Below, piece by piece: positions 1 through 7,945 of a stretch of DNA of 33,639 nucleotides (its first letter is position 1; each line of letters starts with the position of its first letter). Under the pieces are notes generated by a model. It was not told the DNA's origin. It was given only the letters and a program-made list of their open reading frames with translations, and searched no databases. The stretch is from Gracilaria caudata (lineage: Eukaryota; Rhodophyta; Florideophyceae; Gracilariales; Gracilariaceae), in contig JASCIV010000190.1 of the NCBI GenBank assembly GCA_030374735.1, positions 1-33,639 of the forward strand, given 5' to 3'. Both the position numbers and the translations under genes were made by a program.

Positions 1-973
1 TCGCGGCCGTACACGGCCAACCAATTCATTCTTTCGGCCTGTACTTGAGCCAATGAGATCACTGCTGCGACCGCTACAGTTTCCTCTATTGGAGACGATG
101 TAGACGTTAGGCCTGACGCATATGATTGGTAGATATCGTAGCTTTCCAAAAATTACAAAATTAAATGCAGTCTGAATCATTCTGATGATCAGACCAAGAA
201 GCAAGACTTGCACTTAGTGACCTGCGTGCTCGGGCCCCTCGCGGTTTGCTCGGCAAGGAAACGTCGACAACGGTAACATTTTTACGAAGGTAAAGGGTTC
301 TTGTTTTGGCCAAGATTGTGGGCATAGGTTATCTTCCCCCACAAACAACTCACAAGGATGGCAAAGCGGCCCTCGTACAAGTACCATCGCACACAGGGTC
401 CACTAGCAACCTGAAGTTTCGAAGGATTGTACGGGTAGCCATCCCTTACGATTTTGTACACGTCACAGCCTAGGCTTTCCGGAAAGGAGAGCATAAGATT
501 ACTGTATATTTACGTGGCTGTACACCACCGACGGAATACCAGCCCCTGCCCGCGATCGCCGATCGCGATGAAGCTGTAGGATCTTTAAACTTTAATCATG
601 TGATCCTCCTGATACCCACTGACATCCTCGGTTTTTCAGCATCCACTGTCACCCCCTGATGTATGAAGCAAAGCTTCGCAGAGGTATGCAGCTTTCGTTG
701 GTGCTGGGCCCACATGATGCCAGCACCAAGGCGTGTTCGGAAACATCAGATGGTGAAGGCCCTGCAATGCACTCCAATTCGTGTCGAAGAATTTACTTCC
801 ACGTCACAGCAGATGGCGCGCCATAGAGATGACGACTGCTCAGCAAAACTGGCTGAGTGAGCGGCGAAGGAGCACAAATCCCTCCTCTCGCAGTGCGCAT
901 CGTACTACACCGCGGGGGAGGGCGGATACAAATTCATCACAACATTTACAAGAAAACAGGAATAGAACTTCGA
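1..973. other. Intergenic, no supported gene
   Basis: No open frame here has protein-like composition plus a family match. A 70-codon ATG frame lies on the minus strand at 282-494 but resembles nothing I know. The stretch holds a near-perfect inverted repeat at 551-567 made of an 8-base arm, one spacer base and its complement; it contains the palindrome GCGATCGC. This is the 3' side of the gene ending at 974 on the minus strand, so part may be its untranslated tail. Confidence 0.5.
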
Positions 974-2104
974 TCATTCATCATTGGAGTTACTTCTTCT
1001 ATGTCGCGTATTGCTACTCGTTGATCGAGGTTCATCTGCGTACAATGAGCTTTCATGCCGACTTCTGACAGCATCCCACGCACTGTACCGCATCGTGTCC
1101 ACTTCGCGGCGCGAAGCGTATTGTGCATGACCGTATGCATAGCCACCAGCATTAGTTACATTGGGGCCAGGCGGACGTGACGAGAAGGTCATTCTGCGGT
1201 TGATGGCATCAGACATGGTAGCAATTTCCATTGGCGACAAAGCGGCAGGTGCTTCATACCAAGTTTGTGGAAAGGGTTGTCGGTGGTTACTTGACAACGA
1301 ATGTACGCTATGCAAAAGCATATGTTGTGCCGCGGTGAGAGACGGGCGATGATCGGTAATTGTAGTTGGAACAGAAGGTGGTTTAGGTGAATAATAGTAA
1401 TTAGAGGCTGGTGCATTATGTGTGTTGACGGCTGGATTGACGTGATGTAGAGGCGGTTTTGATGAGTAAGAAGATGGCATAGAATACAATGAAGGAAAAC
1501 GAGGTTGAGGTTTTTGTTGAGTTGAAGCAGTTTCAGGGGGTCTGTTTTGCGGATGTGGTTGCAAGTTTCGAAGAACGGCATCGTCGACGTCCGGAAACTG
1601 TCTTAAACAGTTCTCGGCCAAAAGCAAGGCCCGTGAGGCTTCGGAAGATGAATGGTTCATCATCTGTTGCTGTAACGAATATAAACGAGGCATACTTTTC
1701 TCAACGTGATGCCGAATGTGAAGGATTCGAGAGTCCGTGAGAGGGGCTTGATTGACCTTGTGAATCTGTTCGAAGTCGCTTAGTAAAGTTCGTATTTGAC
1801 GGAGAAAAAGTGCCTGCGGGTTTTGATTGACGGGCTGATTCGGAGAAGTTGGGGCGCTCTTGCGTTGCGACTGCTGGTGTTGTGGTTGGTATTGCCCTTG
1901 CGACTGCTGCGGCGAGTGTTGCTGTTGGGTTTGACAATTGGTTTGCGGCTGTGACGACGGCGGAGAAGAAGGGGAGAGAGAAGACTGTTTAGGAGAAGTG
2001 GGCGACGGAGTAGATGAGGACGGACGCGTGAAGCGAGTCCGACTCCATGTTCGCTTGGATTTGAACGAAGTCATAAGGGGGCGCGTGAGCACGGAAGGAG
2101 GCAT
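974..2104 (-). CDS. Ser/Pro/Gln-rich protein of unknown function
   Basis: A 376-residue frame opens with ATG at 2104; a second ATG lies at 2074. Residues 1-95 are low complexity (Ser, Pro, Thr, Gln runs). Residues about 97-185 look folded and helical, with regularly spaced hydrophobic residues and few prolines. The rest is again Pro/Ser/Tyr-rich and ends in an Arg/Ser/Asn tail. There is no signal peptide or membrane segment. I do not recognise the family. Disordered Gln-rich flanks around a short helical core are common in transcription co-regulators, but that is only an analogy. It is divergent from glutamate-cysteine ligase, with a 652-base repeat-rich gap between them. Uninterrupted length and the lack of a better frame support it as a gene. 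Confidence 0.6.
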   Translation of the reverse strand: MPPSVLTRPLMTSFKSKRTWSRTRFTRPSSSTPSPTSPKQSSLSPSSPPSSQPQTNCQTQQQHSPQQSQGQYQPQHQQSQRKSAPTSPNQPVNQNPQALFLRQIRTLLSDFEQIHKVNQAPLTDSRILHIRHHVEKSMPRLYSLQQQMMNHSSSEASRALLLAENCLRQFPDVDDAVLRNLQPHPQNRPPETASTQQKPQPRFPSLYSMPSSYSSKPPLHHVNPAVNTHNAPASNYYYSPKPPSVPTTITDHRPSLTAAQHMLLHSVHSLSSNHRQPFPQTWYEAPAALSPMEIATMSDAINRRMTFSSRPPGPNVTNAGGYAYGHAQYASRREVDTMRYSAWDAVRSRHESSLYADEPRSTSSNTRHRRSNSNDE

Positions 2105-2288
2105 CTGCCCGTGGCGTTCACCAACAAAAGCTGCTGCTGGCCAAAACTAGTAGTGGCACACGCACGCAGCACACGAAACGACGAGATATTCCGCGGCGGC
2201 TGTGCGAATGTGGGCGGAGTCACTGGGAAGGTACAAGGGTGACAGGCGCGTCCACTTCTACGCGCCTCGCGCGGTTGGAGTTGCAGCG

Positions 2289-2331
2289 CTGCTCTTTGTC
2301 GCGCTGCTCTTGTCGCGTTGCTCTTGTCGCG
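2289..2331. repeat. 14-bp direct repeat, three copies
   Basis: Three adjacent copies of a 14-15 base unit, consensus YTGCTCTTGTCGCG, at 2289-2303 (one extra T), 2304-2317 and 2318-2331. The array lies upstream of the larger 8-base array in the divergent promoter region. Confidence 0.8.
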
Positions 2332-2366
2332 TGGTGGACGCGTGCATTCGTGGGCACGCGGCCTTG

Positions 2367-2438
2367 TGGCCGCGTGGCCGCGTGGTCGCGTGGTCGCGTG
2401 GTCGCGTGGTCGCGTGGTCGCGTGGTCGCGTGGCCGCG
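2367..2438. repeat. 8-bp tandem repeat TGGYCGCG, nine copies
   Basis: Nine perfect head-to-tail 8-base units: two TGGCCGCG, six TGGTCGCG and a final TGGCCGCG. It sits about 260 bases upstream of the minus-strand gene start and about 320 bases upstream of the GCL start. Because 8 is not a multiple of 3 and the unit contains no stop, all frames stay open across it, so the repetitive proteins predicted here are not genes. Confidence 0.9.
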
Positions 2439-2756
2439 CGAAGCGGCACAGGAGAGCCGAGCGGCAGAACGAAGCACATGATTGGACTGACGTGCGCACC
2501 GCGCGCGACGCAGCGCCACCCGATGCGCGACGTCGAAAACGTTGTGCGCACGAAGCGGCCAATTACGGTGAGCGCTGCATCTTTGGTACATTACTGCCGT
2601 GCCTGTGCCCAGGTAGAAATTATCCCACCTCCCCACCTCCCCACCTCGCCATGACAATCTTGCATCTCGCCTCGTGAGCGAATATAACGAGCTCGCTTGT
2701 CAGCATAGCCCTGCTGCTCAGGTTCATCCAAGCCGTTGCCGACCATCCGCGGAGCA

Positions 2757-4982
2757 ATGGGGCTGTTGTCCTCTGGTACCCCTCTTTCCTGGCCTCGTTC
2801 GGAGCCGTATCGCCACCGCGTACGCGAAGCGGGTGTGGAGCAGTTTCTCTCTGTGTATGCCACTGCCAAGGATTTCAAGCAGCATGAATTGAAATGGGGC
2901 GATGAGGTCGAATATCTGCTCTTGTATTTGGACACTACCAGTAGGCGAGCCACGCTCTCTCTTCGTACGCCAGCTTTGTTGCCTCTTCTGCAGAAAGAGG
3001 AGCAAGAGCGACCCAATGGTGTGCCAGTTTTGTGGAGACCCGAGTATGCCCGCTGGATGATTGAGGGCACGCCTGGAGTCCCTTATCGCTCTTACGCAGC
3101 TGATTTGGTTAACGTGGAGAGGAATATGGTTCTCAGACGTTCGCAGATTCAAAAATTGTTGCAGCCTGGCGAGCTTGTTCTGAGTCTTACTACCTTCCCC
3201 AGAGCTGGATGTGGTGTGTTTACCACCCCACCTACAAGCCCATTTGGACCTGTTGCCAAGTCGTTTTTCACCAGTGATCAGGTCATCAGTCCGCATCCTC
3301 GTTTCCCGACCCTCACTAAGAACATTCGAATGCGCCGTGGAAGAAAGGTGTCTATCGAGGTTCCGTTGTTTATTGATGATAATACGCCGCAGAACATGCC
3401 GCTCATTCCAGAAGACGCCGAACATCGTGCCTTGCTCAGACAGGCGAGAGAACGCGTTCTCAGAAACGATGCTAGTAACACTAGTGATATTCGAATGCTG
3501 GATGCTGCGTTGGACACCTTTGTGAAGGATAAAATTGTCATGGATTCTGCCGCTTTTGGAATGGGTTCTAGTTGTTTGCAGGTTACCATTCAAGGGCGTG
3601 ACCTGAGTGAGACGCGCTTTTTGTACGACCAACTTGCCGTTATGGCACCGATTATGCTTGCGCTCACGGCTGCCACGCCTGCATTGCGTGGCCTGCTTGC
3701 TAATACTGATGTGCGTTGGGACGTTATCTCCGCTGCCATGGATGATAGGACGCTTCAAGAAGAGGTCTCCGCGTCCATCCCCAAGTCTAGGTACAGTTCC
3801 ATCGACTGTTATCTTTCGGATCGTGCCAGAGACCGACCGGAGAGTTACAATGACCTCCCAATTCCGACTGATCAGGACGCGTATAGACGACTTCGGGAAG
3901 GAGGTGTGGACCATCTATTGGCGCAACATGTTGCTCATCTTTTTATTCGCGATCCACTTGTCATTTACAAAGAGGGAGTTGAACAGGATAACGCAACTTC
4001 TACGGACCACTTCGAGAACATTCAGAGCACCAATTGGAATACAGTTCGCTTCAAGCCGCCACCACCAGGTACAGATATTGGGTGGAGAACAGAGTTCCGT
4101 TCTATGGAAGTCGGACTCACCGATTTTGAAAACGCTGCGTTCTCGGTGTTTATTGTGTTGCTGTCCAGGGTGATTCTAGCATTCAATCTGAACTTTTATA
4201 TTCCAATGTCTAGGGTGGATGAGAATATGGAGACTGCGCATTTGCGGGACGCCGCCAAGACTCAGGTGTTTTACTTCCGAAAGAACATCTTCAAGTCTTC
4301 CTCTGGATCGAGCTTTCTTTGTGACTGTGGACATGTGCACAACGCGTCATTGGTGGGGAGTCATTCTGGGGGTGTTGATATTGATAACTTTTGCCGCGCG
4401 ACTGATGAGAACAACGGTTCGGAATCTGATTCTGATCCGTTTGACTTGCTTACGTTGGATGAGATCTTCAACGGCAAACCGCTTTGTCGAAACGGGCGTG
4501 CCGAAGGTACTGCATTCGCGGGGCTGATTCCATTGATCAGAGGTTATTTGGATGCATTGAAGATTGGCGGGATGACCAGGGCTCGATTGTACTTGTATCT
4601 GGACTTTATTTCCGATCGAGCATCGGGTGCGCTTTGCACAAATGCTGCGTTCATCCGCAAGTTTATTCGACAGCATCCGGCGTACAGAGGTGACTCTGTC
4701 GTTTCACGAGAGATCAATTATGACTTGATGCAGACGTTGAACGGCATTAGCAGCGGCGAAATTGCCGCGCCGGAACTTCTCGGCGATTATCAGGCTAGAT
4801 GCATTTTTGAGGAAGTTGAAACGGCGGAGACCATGATGGCGCTGATGCAGAGGAAACTGGAGGGGCCAGAGGCAGCTATGCTGCACGGCGCCTCTATGCC
4901 GCATTCTGCACTAGAAGAAACGTTGAAGATGATCGCAAGAGATGCAGAATCGCAGAAAGAAGACGCTCGGTGTAGATGTTGA
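2757..4982 (+). CDS. GCLC/GSH1: Glutamate-cysteine ligase catalytic subunit (animal/fungal type)
   Basis: It catalyses the ATP-dependent joining of glutamate and cysteine, the first and limiting step of glutathione synthesis. The frame starts at ATG 2757 with MGLLSSGTPLSW, which matches the conserved extreme N-terminus of eukaryotic GCLs, so the in-frame TTG 21 bases upstream is not the start. KWGDEVEY (residues 46-53) carries the conserved acidic residues of the active site; WRPEYARWMIEGTPG follows, with the MRRGRKVSIEVPLF block further on. At 741 residues it is longer than human GCLC (637) or yeast Gsh1 (678), partly from an acidic Ser/Asp insert and a C-terminal tail ending CRC. No transit peptide is visible, so it is probably cytosolic. 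It belongs to the animal/fungal family, not the bacterial-like plastid family of land plants. A TATATAAAAG string at 5040-5050 lies just beyond its stop, perhaps in its 3' region. Confidence 0.95.
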   Translation: MGLLSSGTPLSWPRSEPYRHRVREAGVEQFLSVYATAKDFKQHELKWGDEVEYLLLYLDTTSRRATLSLRTPALLPLLQKEEQERPNGVPVLWRPEYARWMIEGTPGVPYRSYAADLVNVERNMVLRRSQIQKLLQPGELVLSLTTFPRAGCGVFTTPPTSPFGPVAKSFFTSDQVISPHPRFPTLTKNIRMRRGRKVSIEVPLFIDDNTPQNMPLIPEDAEHRALLRQARERVLRNDASNTSDIRMLDAALDTFVKDKIVMDSAAFGMGSSCLQVTIQGRDLSETRFLYDQLAVMAPIMLALTAATPALRGLLANTDVRWDVISAAMDDRTLQEEVSASIPKSRYSSIDCYLSDRARDRPESYNDLPIPTDQDAYRRLREGGVDHLLAQHVAHLFIRDPLVIYKEGVEQDNATSTDHFENIQSTNWNTVRFKPPPPGTDIGWRTEFRSMEVGLTDFENAAFSVFIVLLSRVILAFNLNFYIPMSRVDENMETAHLRDAAKTQVFYFRKNIFKSSSGSSFLCDCGHVHNASLVGSHSGGVDIDNFCRATDENNGSESDSDPFDLLTLDEIFNGKPLCRNGRAEGTAFAGLIPLIRGYLDALKIGGMTRARLYLYLDFISDRASGALCTNAAFIRKFIRQHPAYRGDSVVSREINYDLMQTLNGISSGEIAAPELLGDYQARCIFEEVETAETMMALMQRKLEGPEAAMLHGASMPHSALEETLKMIARDAESQKEDARCRC

Positions 4983-5069
4983 CGACGAATCGCTTTCGTT
5001 GTATAGGTTTAACAGCTTGTTGACGCTTAGTTGTACTGTGTATATAAAAGGAGCGTGAGTTCGTTGTGA

Positions 5070-5276
5070 TTAGGATTGTTGTTTGCCATTGTGCGTTTTA
5101 GGGTCGGTTTGGTTCAGAAGGGCGTGACGACGTAGTCGCTCTCGCTCGGCGTCTAGCAGCACACCGGCTTGCATTCTCTTGAGCTCCCGCTTCTGATCCC
5201 AGTGCACGAAGGCGATTACTGCTGCGGTCGACGTGCATACCACGGCGAGGGCGAGCATTGCTCGAGACGGCGCCAT
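5070..5276 (-). CDS. PET117: PET117-like cytochrome c oxidase assembly factor
   Basis: A 68-residue protein from ATG 5276. One membrane segment at the N-terminus (residues about 6-24, AMLALAVVCTSTAAVIAFV) is followed by a charged helix containing LLDAERERLRRH. This is the layout of PET117, a small inner-membrane protein needed for complex IV (haem a) assembly, in which a short anchor leads into a basic helix with a conserved Asp-x-Glu-Arg core. The chosen start matches the family, whose members begin right at the anchor. An in-frame ATG at 5375 would add 33 residues rich in Arg, Phe, Leu and Ser that look like a mitochondrial presequence, so a 101-residue form is possible. It is divergent from NDUFS3, another respiratory gene. 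The match is by short motif and layout, so confidence is moderate. Confidence 0.62.
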   Translation of the reverse strand: MAPSRAMLALAVVCTSTAAVIAFVHWDQKRELKRMQAGVLLDAERERLRRHALLNQTDPKTHNGKQQS

Positions 5277-5502
5277 TTGCTTCTGCGTGTTAACTGTCTG
5301 GAGAGCAGAGAAGAACGTGCGATGGTTGCGCCCTGAACGTTTCAGGAGATTTTGGACAAAATAGCGAAGTGACATCCACTGGTGCGCACCTGTGGTGCCC
5401 CGCAAAGTCGATCCCCAGCACTCTTAAGAGTACAGAGTATCACCTCGTTCGCTCATCGTCTTCTCCCGGAGAGATCGGCTGCGTGTCGATACCACGTCCG
5501 CC
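5277..5502. promoter_or_regulatory. Bidirectional upstream region of PET117 and NDUFS3
   Basis: Only 226 bases (127 if PET117 starts at 5375) separate two divergent mitochondrial genes. A perfect 12-base palindrome, ACTCTTAAGAGT, lies at 5420-5431, 72 bases before the NDUFS3 ATG. No clear TATA box is seen. Confidence 0.5.
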
Positions 5503-6252
5503 ATGTTCTCCCTGCGCCGCGCGGCGTCCTCCTTATATCCCACCGCCTCTCGCGCCACTTCGCGTCTGTTCTGCACTGCAGCCGACAACGCCACGGTCAC
5601 CAATGCGCAGCTGGAGCAGCAAAAGGCTTTTCTCGCCTCTGTGGTGGAGACGCTGCCAAACTGCATCACCGCCGCGCGAATCCAGGGGGGCAACGCTCCA
5701 GGCGGCGGGGAAATGGTGTTGGAAGTACCTCACAATGTGAGTGTTCGCGTGCTTCGATTTCTTAAGCTGCATTCCTCTTCCCAGTTTAAGAGCTTCATTC
5801 AATGTACCGCCGTCGATTATCCGGAACGAAAGGATCGCTTTAGAGTTGTTTACAGCTTGCTTTCTACTCGTTTTAATGCCAGGATTCGAGTGCAGACTTA
5901 TGTGGATGAAGTTACGCCCGTCGAGTCGGCTACCTCTGTCTTCAAGGGAGCCGACTGGTTTGAACGCGAAGTTTGGGATATGTATGGAGTTTTCTTCCAT
6001 AGTCATCCGGATCTGCGAAGGATTCTTACTGATTATGGATTTGAGGGTCATCCTCAACGTAAAGATTTCCCGCTCTCTGGGTATGTTGAGGTTCGCTACG
6101 ATGATGCTGAGAAGCGAGTCGTTCAGGAGCCCGTTGAAATTGCTCAGGAGTATCGAAGCTTCGATTACTCCACGCCTTGGGAAGTGTTTCCGGAAGGTAC
6201 GCGTCCAAAGGACGCTGTGCAGCTGGAACAAGCGGACAAGAAGCCAGAGTGA
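5503..6252 (+). CDS. NDUFS3: NADH:ubiquinone oxidoreductase 30 kDa subunit (NDUFS3/NAD9)
   Basis: A core subunit of the peripheral (Q-module) arm of mitochondrial complex I. The 249-residue protein starts at ATG 5503 with MFSLRRAASSLYPTASRATS, an Arg/Ser/Ala-rich presequence of about 25 residues with almost no acidic residues. The family signature EREVWDMYGVFFHSHPDLRR lies at residues 154-173, followed by ILTDYGFEGHPQRKDFPLSG, the conserved block near the C-terminus of the domain. Length is normal for a nuclear precursor (human 264). In land plants this gene (nad9) is usually mitochondrial; in red algae it is absent from the mitochondrial genome, so a nuclear copy fits that lineage. The neighbour in the other direction is PET117-like. 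The stop is 145 bases from the convergent stop of the SMP-C2 gene. Confidence 0.96.
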   Translation: MFSLRRAASSLYPTASRATSRLFCTAADNATVTNAQLEQQKAFLASVVETLPNCITAARIQGGNAPGGGEMVLEVPHNVSVRVLRFLKLHSSSQFKSFIQCTAVDYPERKDRFRVVYSLLSTRFNARIRVQTYVDEVTPVESATSVFKGADWFEREVWDMYGVFFHSHPDLRRILTDYGFEGHPQRKDFPLSGYVEVRYDDAEKRVVQEPVEIAQEYRSFDYSTPWEVFPEGTRPKDAVQLEQADKKPE

Positions 6253-6397
6253 TCAAGTAATTAGATTTCGTACTCAGCTCTTAATGCTGTATGATATACT
6301 ATCCCTGTCTACTAGAGGTGCATTTTGACGACAAGCATGAGTTGATGCTCGATTCCATAATTGGCTATCGATCATCCTGTTTTGTTAGCGTCGTGTC

Positions 6398-7945
6398 TCA
6401 GTTACGATCAATATCGGGCAGTGTGTCCAAAACTAAACCTCGTACAATAACTTTCGCACGCACCGTTGCCGTAGTATTCAGCTTAAAATACCCTTGCTTA
6501 GACCGTGACGTTGTTCTTGCAATCTCAGCCCCGTTGATGTTAATAGTTCCAATCTCTTTTCCGCAGTCGAGCACCACTAACTTCACATGCGCTGTTGATA
6601 TATCTTCACAGACAGCGTCGCAGCTGAAATTCCATACCGGATTTACGGGGTCTAGTCCAAGGATTGGATCCCGTGGCCTCTTTACAGGTGGCGTCTCCTT
6701 CTTGAAAGACCCCATTTCTACGCAACAGGAAACGGCTTTTGAGTTGGGTGGTAAACTCCTTGCCCGGTCAACCAACACCGAAATTACGCATCGTCCAGTT
6801 ACAGGTTTCTCGGACCCTGAGAACGAAAAAAAGTTTGACAGAAGCAGGATTTCGGCATCGCCGGCAATCCTCATTCGCACCTTTTCTTGCAGCTTTTCCC
6901 ACCTACTTTCCACTCGCAGCAGTTCCTTTGCAGTGAATTTCATCGTACCAAGGAGGTCATCCGTAGAAAGTATATCCCTGTCCCAGCATTTCAACTTGAA
7001 CGGTTGTGACATGGCCGAGATTATAAACGACTTGCTGGTGTTCCATTTCGGGTTCAATTCATCCCACGTCACTTCTGTTTTCATCTCCTCCAACCCGAAG
7101 GTTGCTCGACAGAATACGTCAGGGATTGACTTCAACATTCCCATTCGTTTTCTCGACTTAAATCCGCGACCTTCTTGTATGGTCACCTGCATAACGCCCA
7201 AAGGGGGAAACGAGGTGTCAAAGAAGTCCACAGAATCGGACATCTTGTACATGATTCGATTGGGAAGCACAATCATGGACGCCGTGACATTCTTCATCAC
7301 GTTTTTGACCACCTTTTCCAGCGGACCAAATTCACTTATATTGGCAATGCCCGTGAAGTCCATCTCAATTATTGGGTGATCTATCATGGCTCCATGGACA
7401 GCACCCACTAAGGGAATAGTCTTAATGAGTGGTCGCAAAAGAACGGAAAGTCTGCCAGACCATCGCAACTCCTTGATTCCAAATGGTGCTGAAAGAGGCG
7501 CACATCTCATCTTTATGTTTGGTGATCCTCGGAAGTGTACGTCAAGATCCAAAGCGATAGAATCCCTGAATCGGCGATGAACTATTACTCTATCAACTCG
7601 AAGGGGATCTTTTCCAAGTTTAGCACTTACGAAACGGAAGTTTGAAAACGGCTTCGGTAAATGAAGATTGATCAGAGGCTGAATAGTCCATTCCAGTTGA
7701 TCTTCGACAATTTCGCCAATATGCGGCCAACATATTCTGGTGATTTCGTTGCACCAGTCCAAGCTCTCAACCACTCCCGCGATTTGGTCTCTTGGAGATA
7801 AGGTGGTAGTGATGGGCACGTCTATGGATGGAACTTTCTGCATAACCCTGGTCTGGGTTTCTGGTTGACGCGGTGGGTTTGTGTCCTGGTACAGGTAACG
7901 GTAAGAAAAATATATCACTGCTCCTACAATGATGAGCCAAATCAT
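6398..7945 (-). CDS. Extended-synaptotagmin/SYT-like SMP-C2 lipid-transfer tether
   Basis: Proteins of this type anchor in the ER and bridge to the plasma membrane, moving glycerolipids through the SMP domain. From ATG 7945 (515 residues) the order is: hydrophobic segment at residues about 2-18 (IWLIIVGAVIYFSY); SMP domain about 55-245, beginning ESLDWCNEITRICWPHIGE and containing FTGIANISEFGPLEKVVKNV; a C2 domain about 250-380 with calcium-type acidic positions (IPDVF, WDRDILSTDD); and a second, degenerate C2 about 395-500 lacking the acidic loop residues. The same frame stays open upstream to 8200 without an ATG, and this stretch encodes a second hydrophobic segment (LALFAGFVILQ) that would complete an ER hairpin. 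A start in an unseen upstream exon is therefore possible. Confidence 0.83.
   Translation of the reverse strand: MIWLIIVGAVIYFSYRYLYQDTNPPRQPETQTRVMQKVPSIDVPITTTLSPRDQIAGVVESLDWCNEITRICWPHIGEIVEDQLEWTIQPLINLHLPKPFSNFRFVSAKLGKDPLRVDRVIVHRRFRDSIALDLDVHFRGSPNIKMRCAPLSAPFGIKELRWSGRLSVLLRPLIKTIPLVGAVHGAMIDHPIIEMDFTGIANISEFGPLEKVVKNVMKNVTASMIVLPNRIMYKMSDSVDFFDTSFPPLGVMQVTIQEGRGFKSRKRMGMLKSIPDVFCRATFGLEEMKTEVTWDELNPKWNTSKSFIISAMSQPFKLKCWDRDILSTDDLLGTMKFTAKELLRVESRWEKLQEKVRMRIAGDAEILLLSNFFSFSGSEKPVTGRCVISVLVDRARSLPPNSKAVSCCVEMGSFKKETPPVKRPRDPILGLDPVNPVWNFSCDAVCEDISTAHVKLVVLDCGKEIGTININGAEIARTTSRSKQGYFKLNTTATVRAKVIVRGLVLDTLPDIDRN

Larger units (their letters stand above)
2105..2756. promoter_or_regulatory. 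Divergent upstream region of the unknown gene and GCL
   Basis: This 652-base gap separates two gene starts pointing away from each other, so it should hold both promoters. It is GC-rich in the middle and carries two tandem arrays, listed separately. Just before the GCL start there is a short CCCACCTC-type repeat (about 2629-2650). Several long frames cross the gap on both strands, but they only reflect the 8-base repeat, which leaves all frames open and yields artificial Arg/Val/Trp/Ser repeats. Confidence 0.55.

Noticed and set aside
282..494. 70-codon ATG frame on the minus strand
   Set aside because: No family resemblance and no supporting signal; frames of this size are common by chance.
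2202..2677. Several 80-150-codon frames over the 8-bp repeat, both strands
   Set aside because: The 8-bp unit contains no stop in any frame, so repeats such as RGRVVAWS are artefacts of the tandem array.
2724..3914. 396-codon minus-strand frame antisense to glutamate-cysteine ligase
   Set aside because: It is a shadow of a clearly recognised gene and has no protein-family features.
5040..5050. TATATAAAAG as a TATA box
   Set aside because: It lies after the GCL stop and about 460 bases before the next plus-strand ATG, too far for a normal promoter with no sign of an upstream exon.
5533..6231. 232-codon minus-strand frame antisense to NDUFS3
   Set aside because: NDUFS3 on the plus strand has the family signature; the antisense frame has none.
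6291..7379. 362-codon plus-strand frame antisense to the SMP-C2 gene
   Set aside because: The minus strand encodes SMP and C2 domains; the plus frame is Ser/Thr-rich without motifs.
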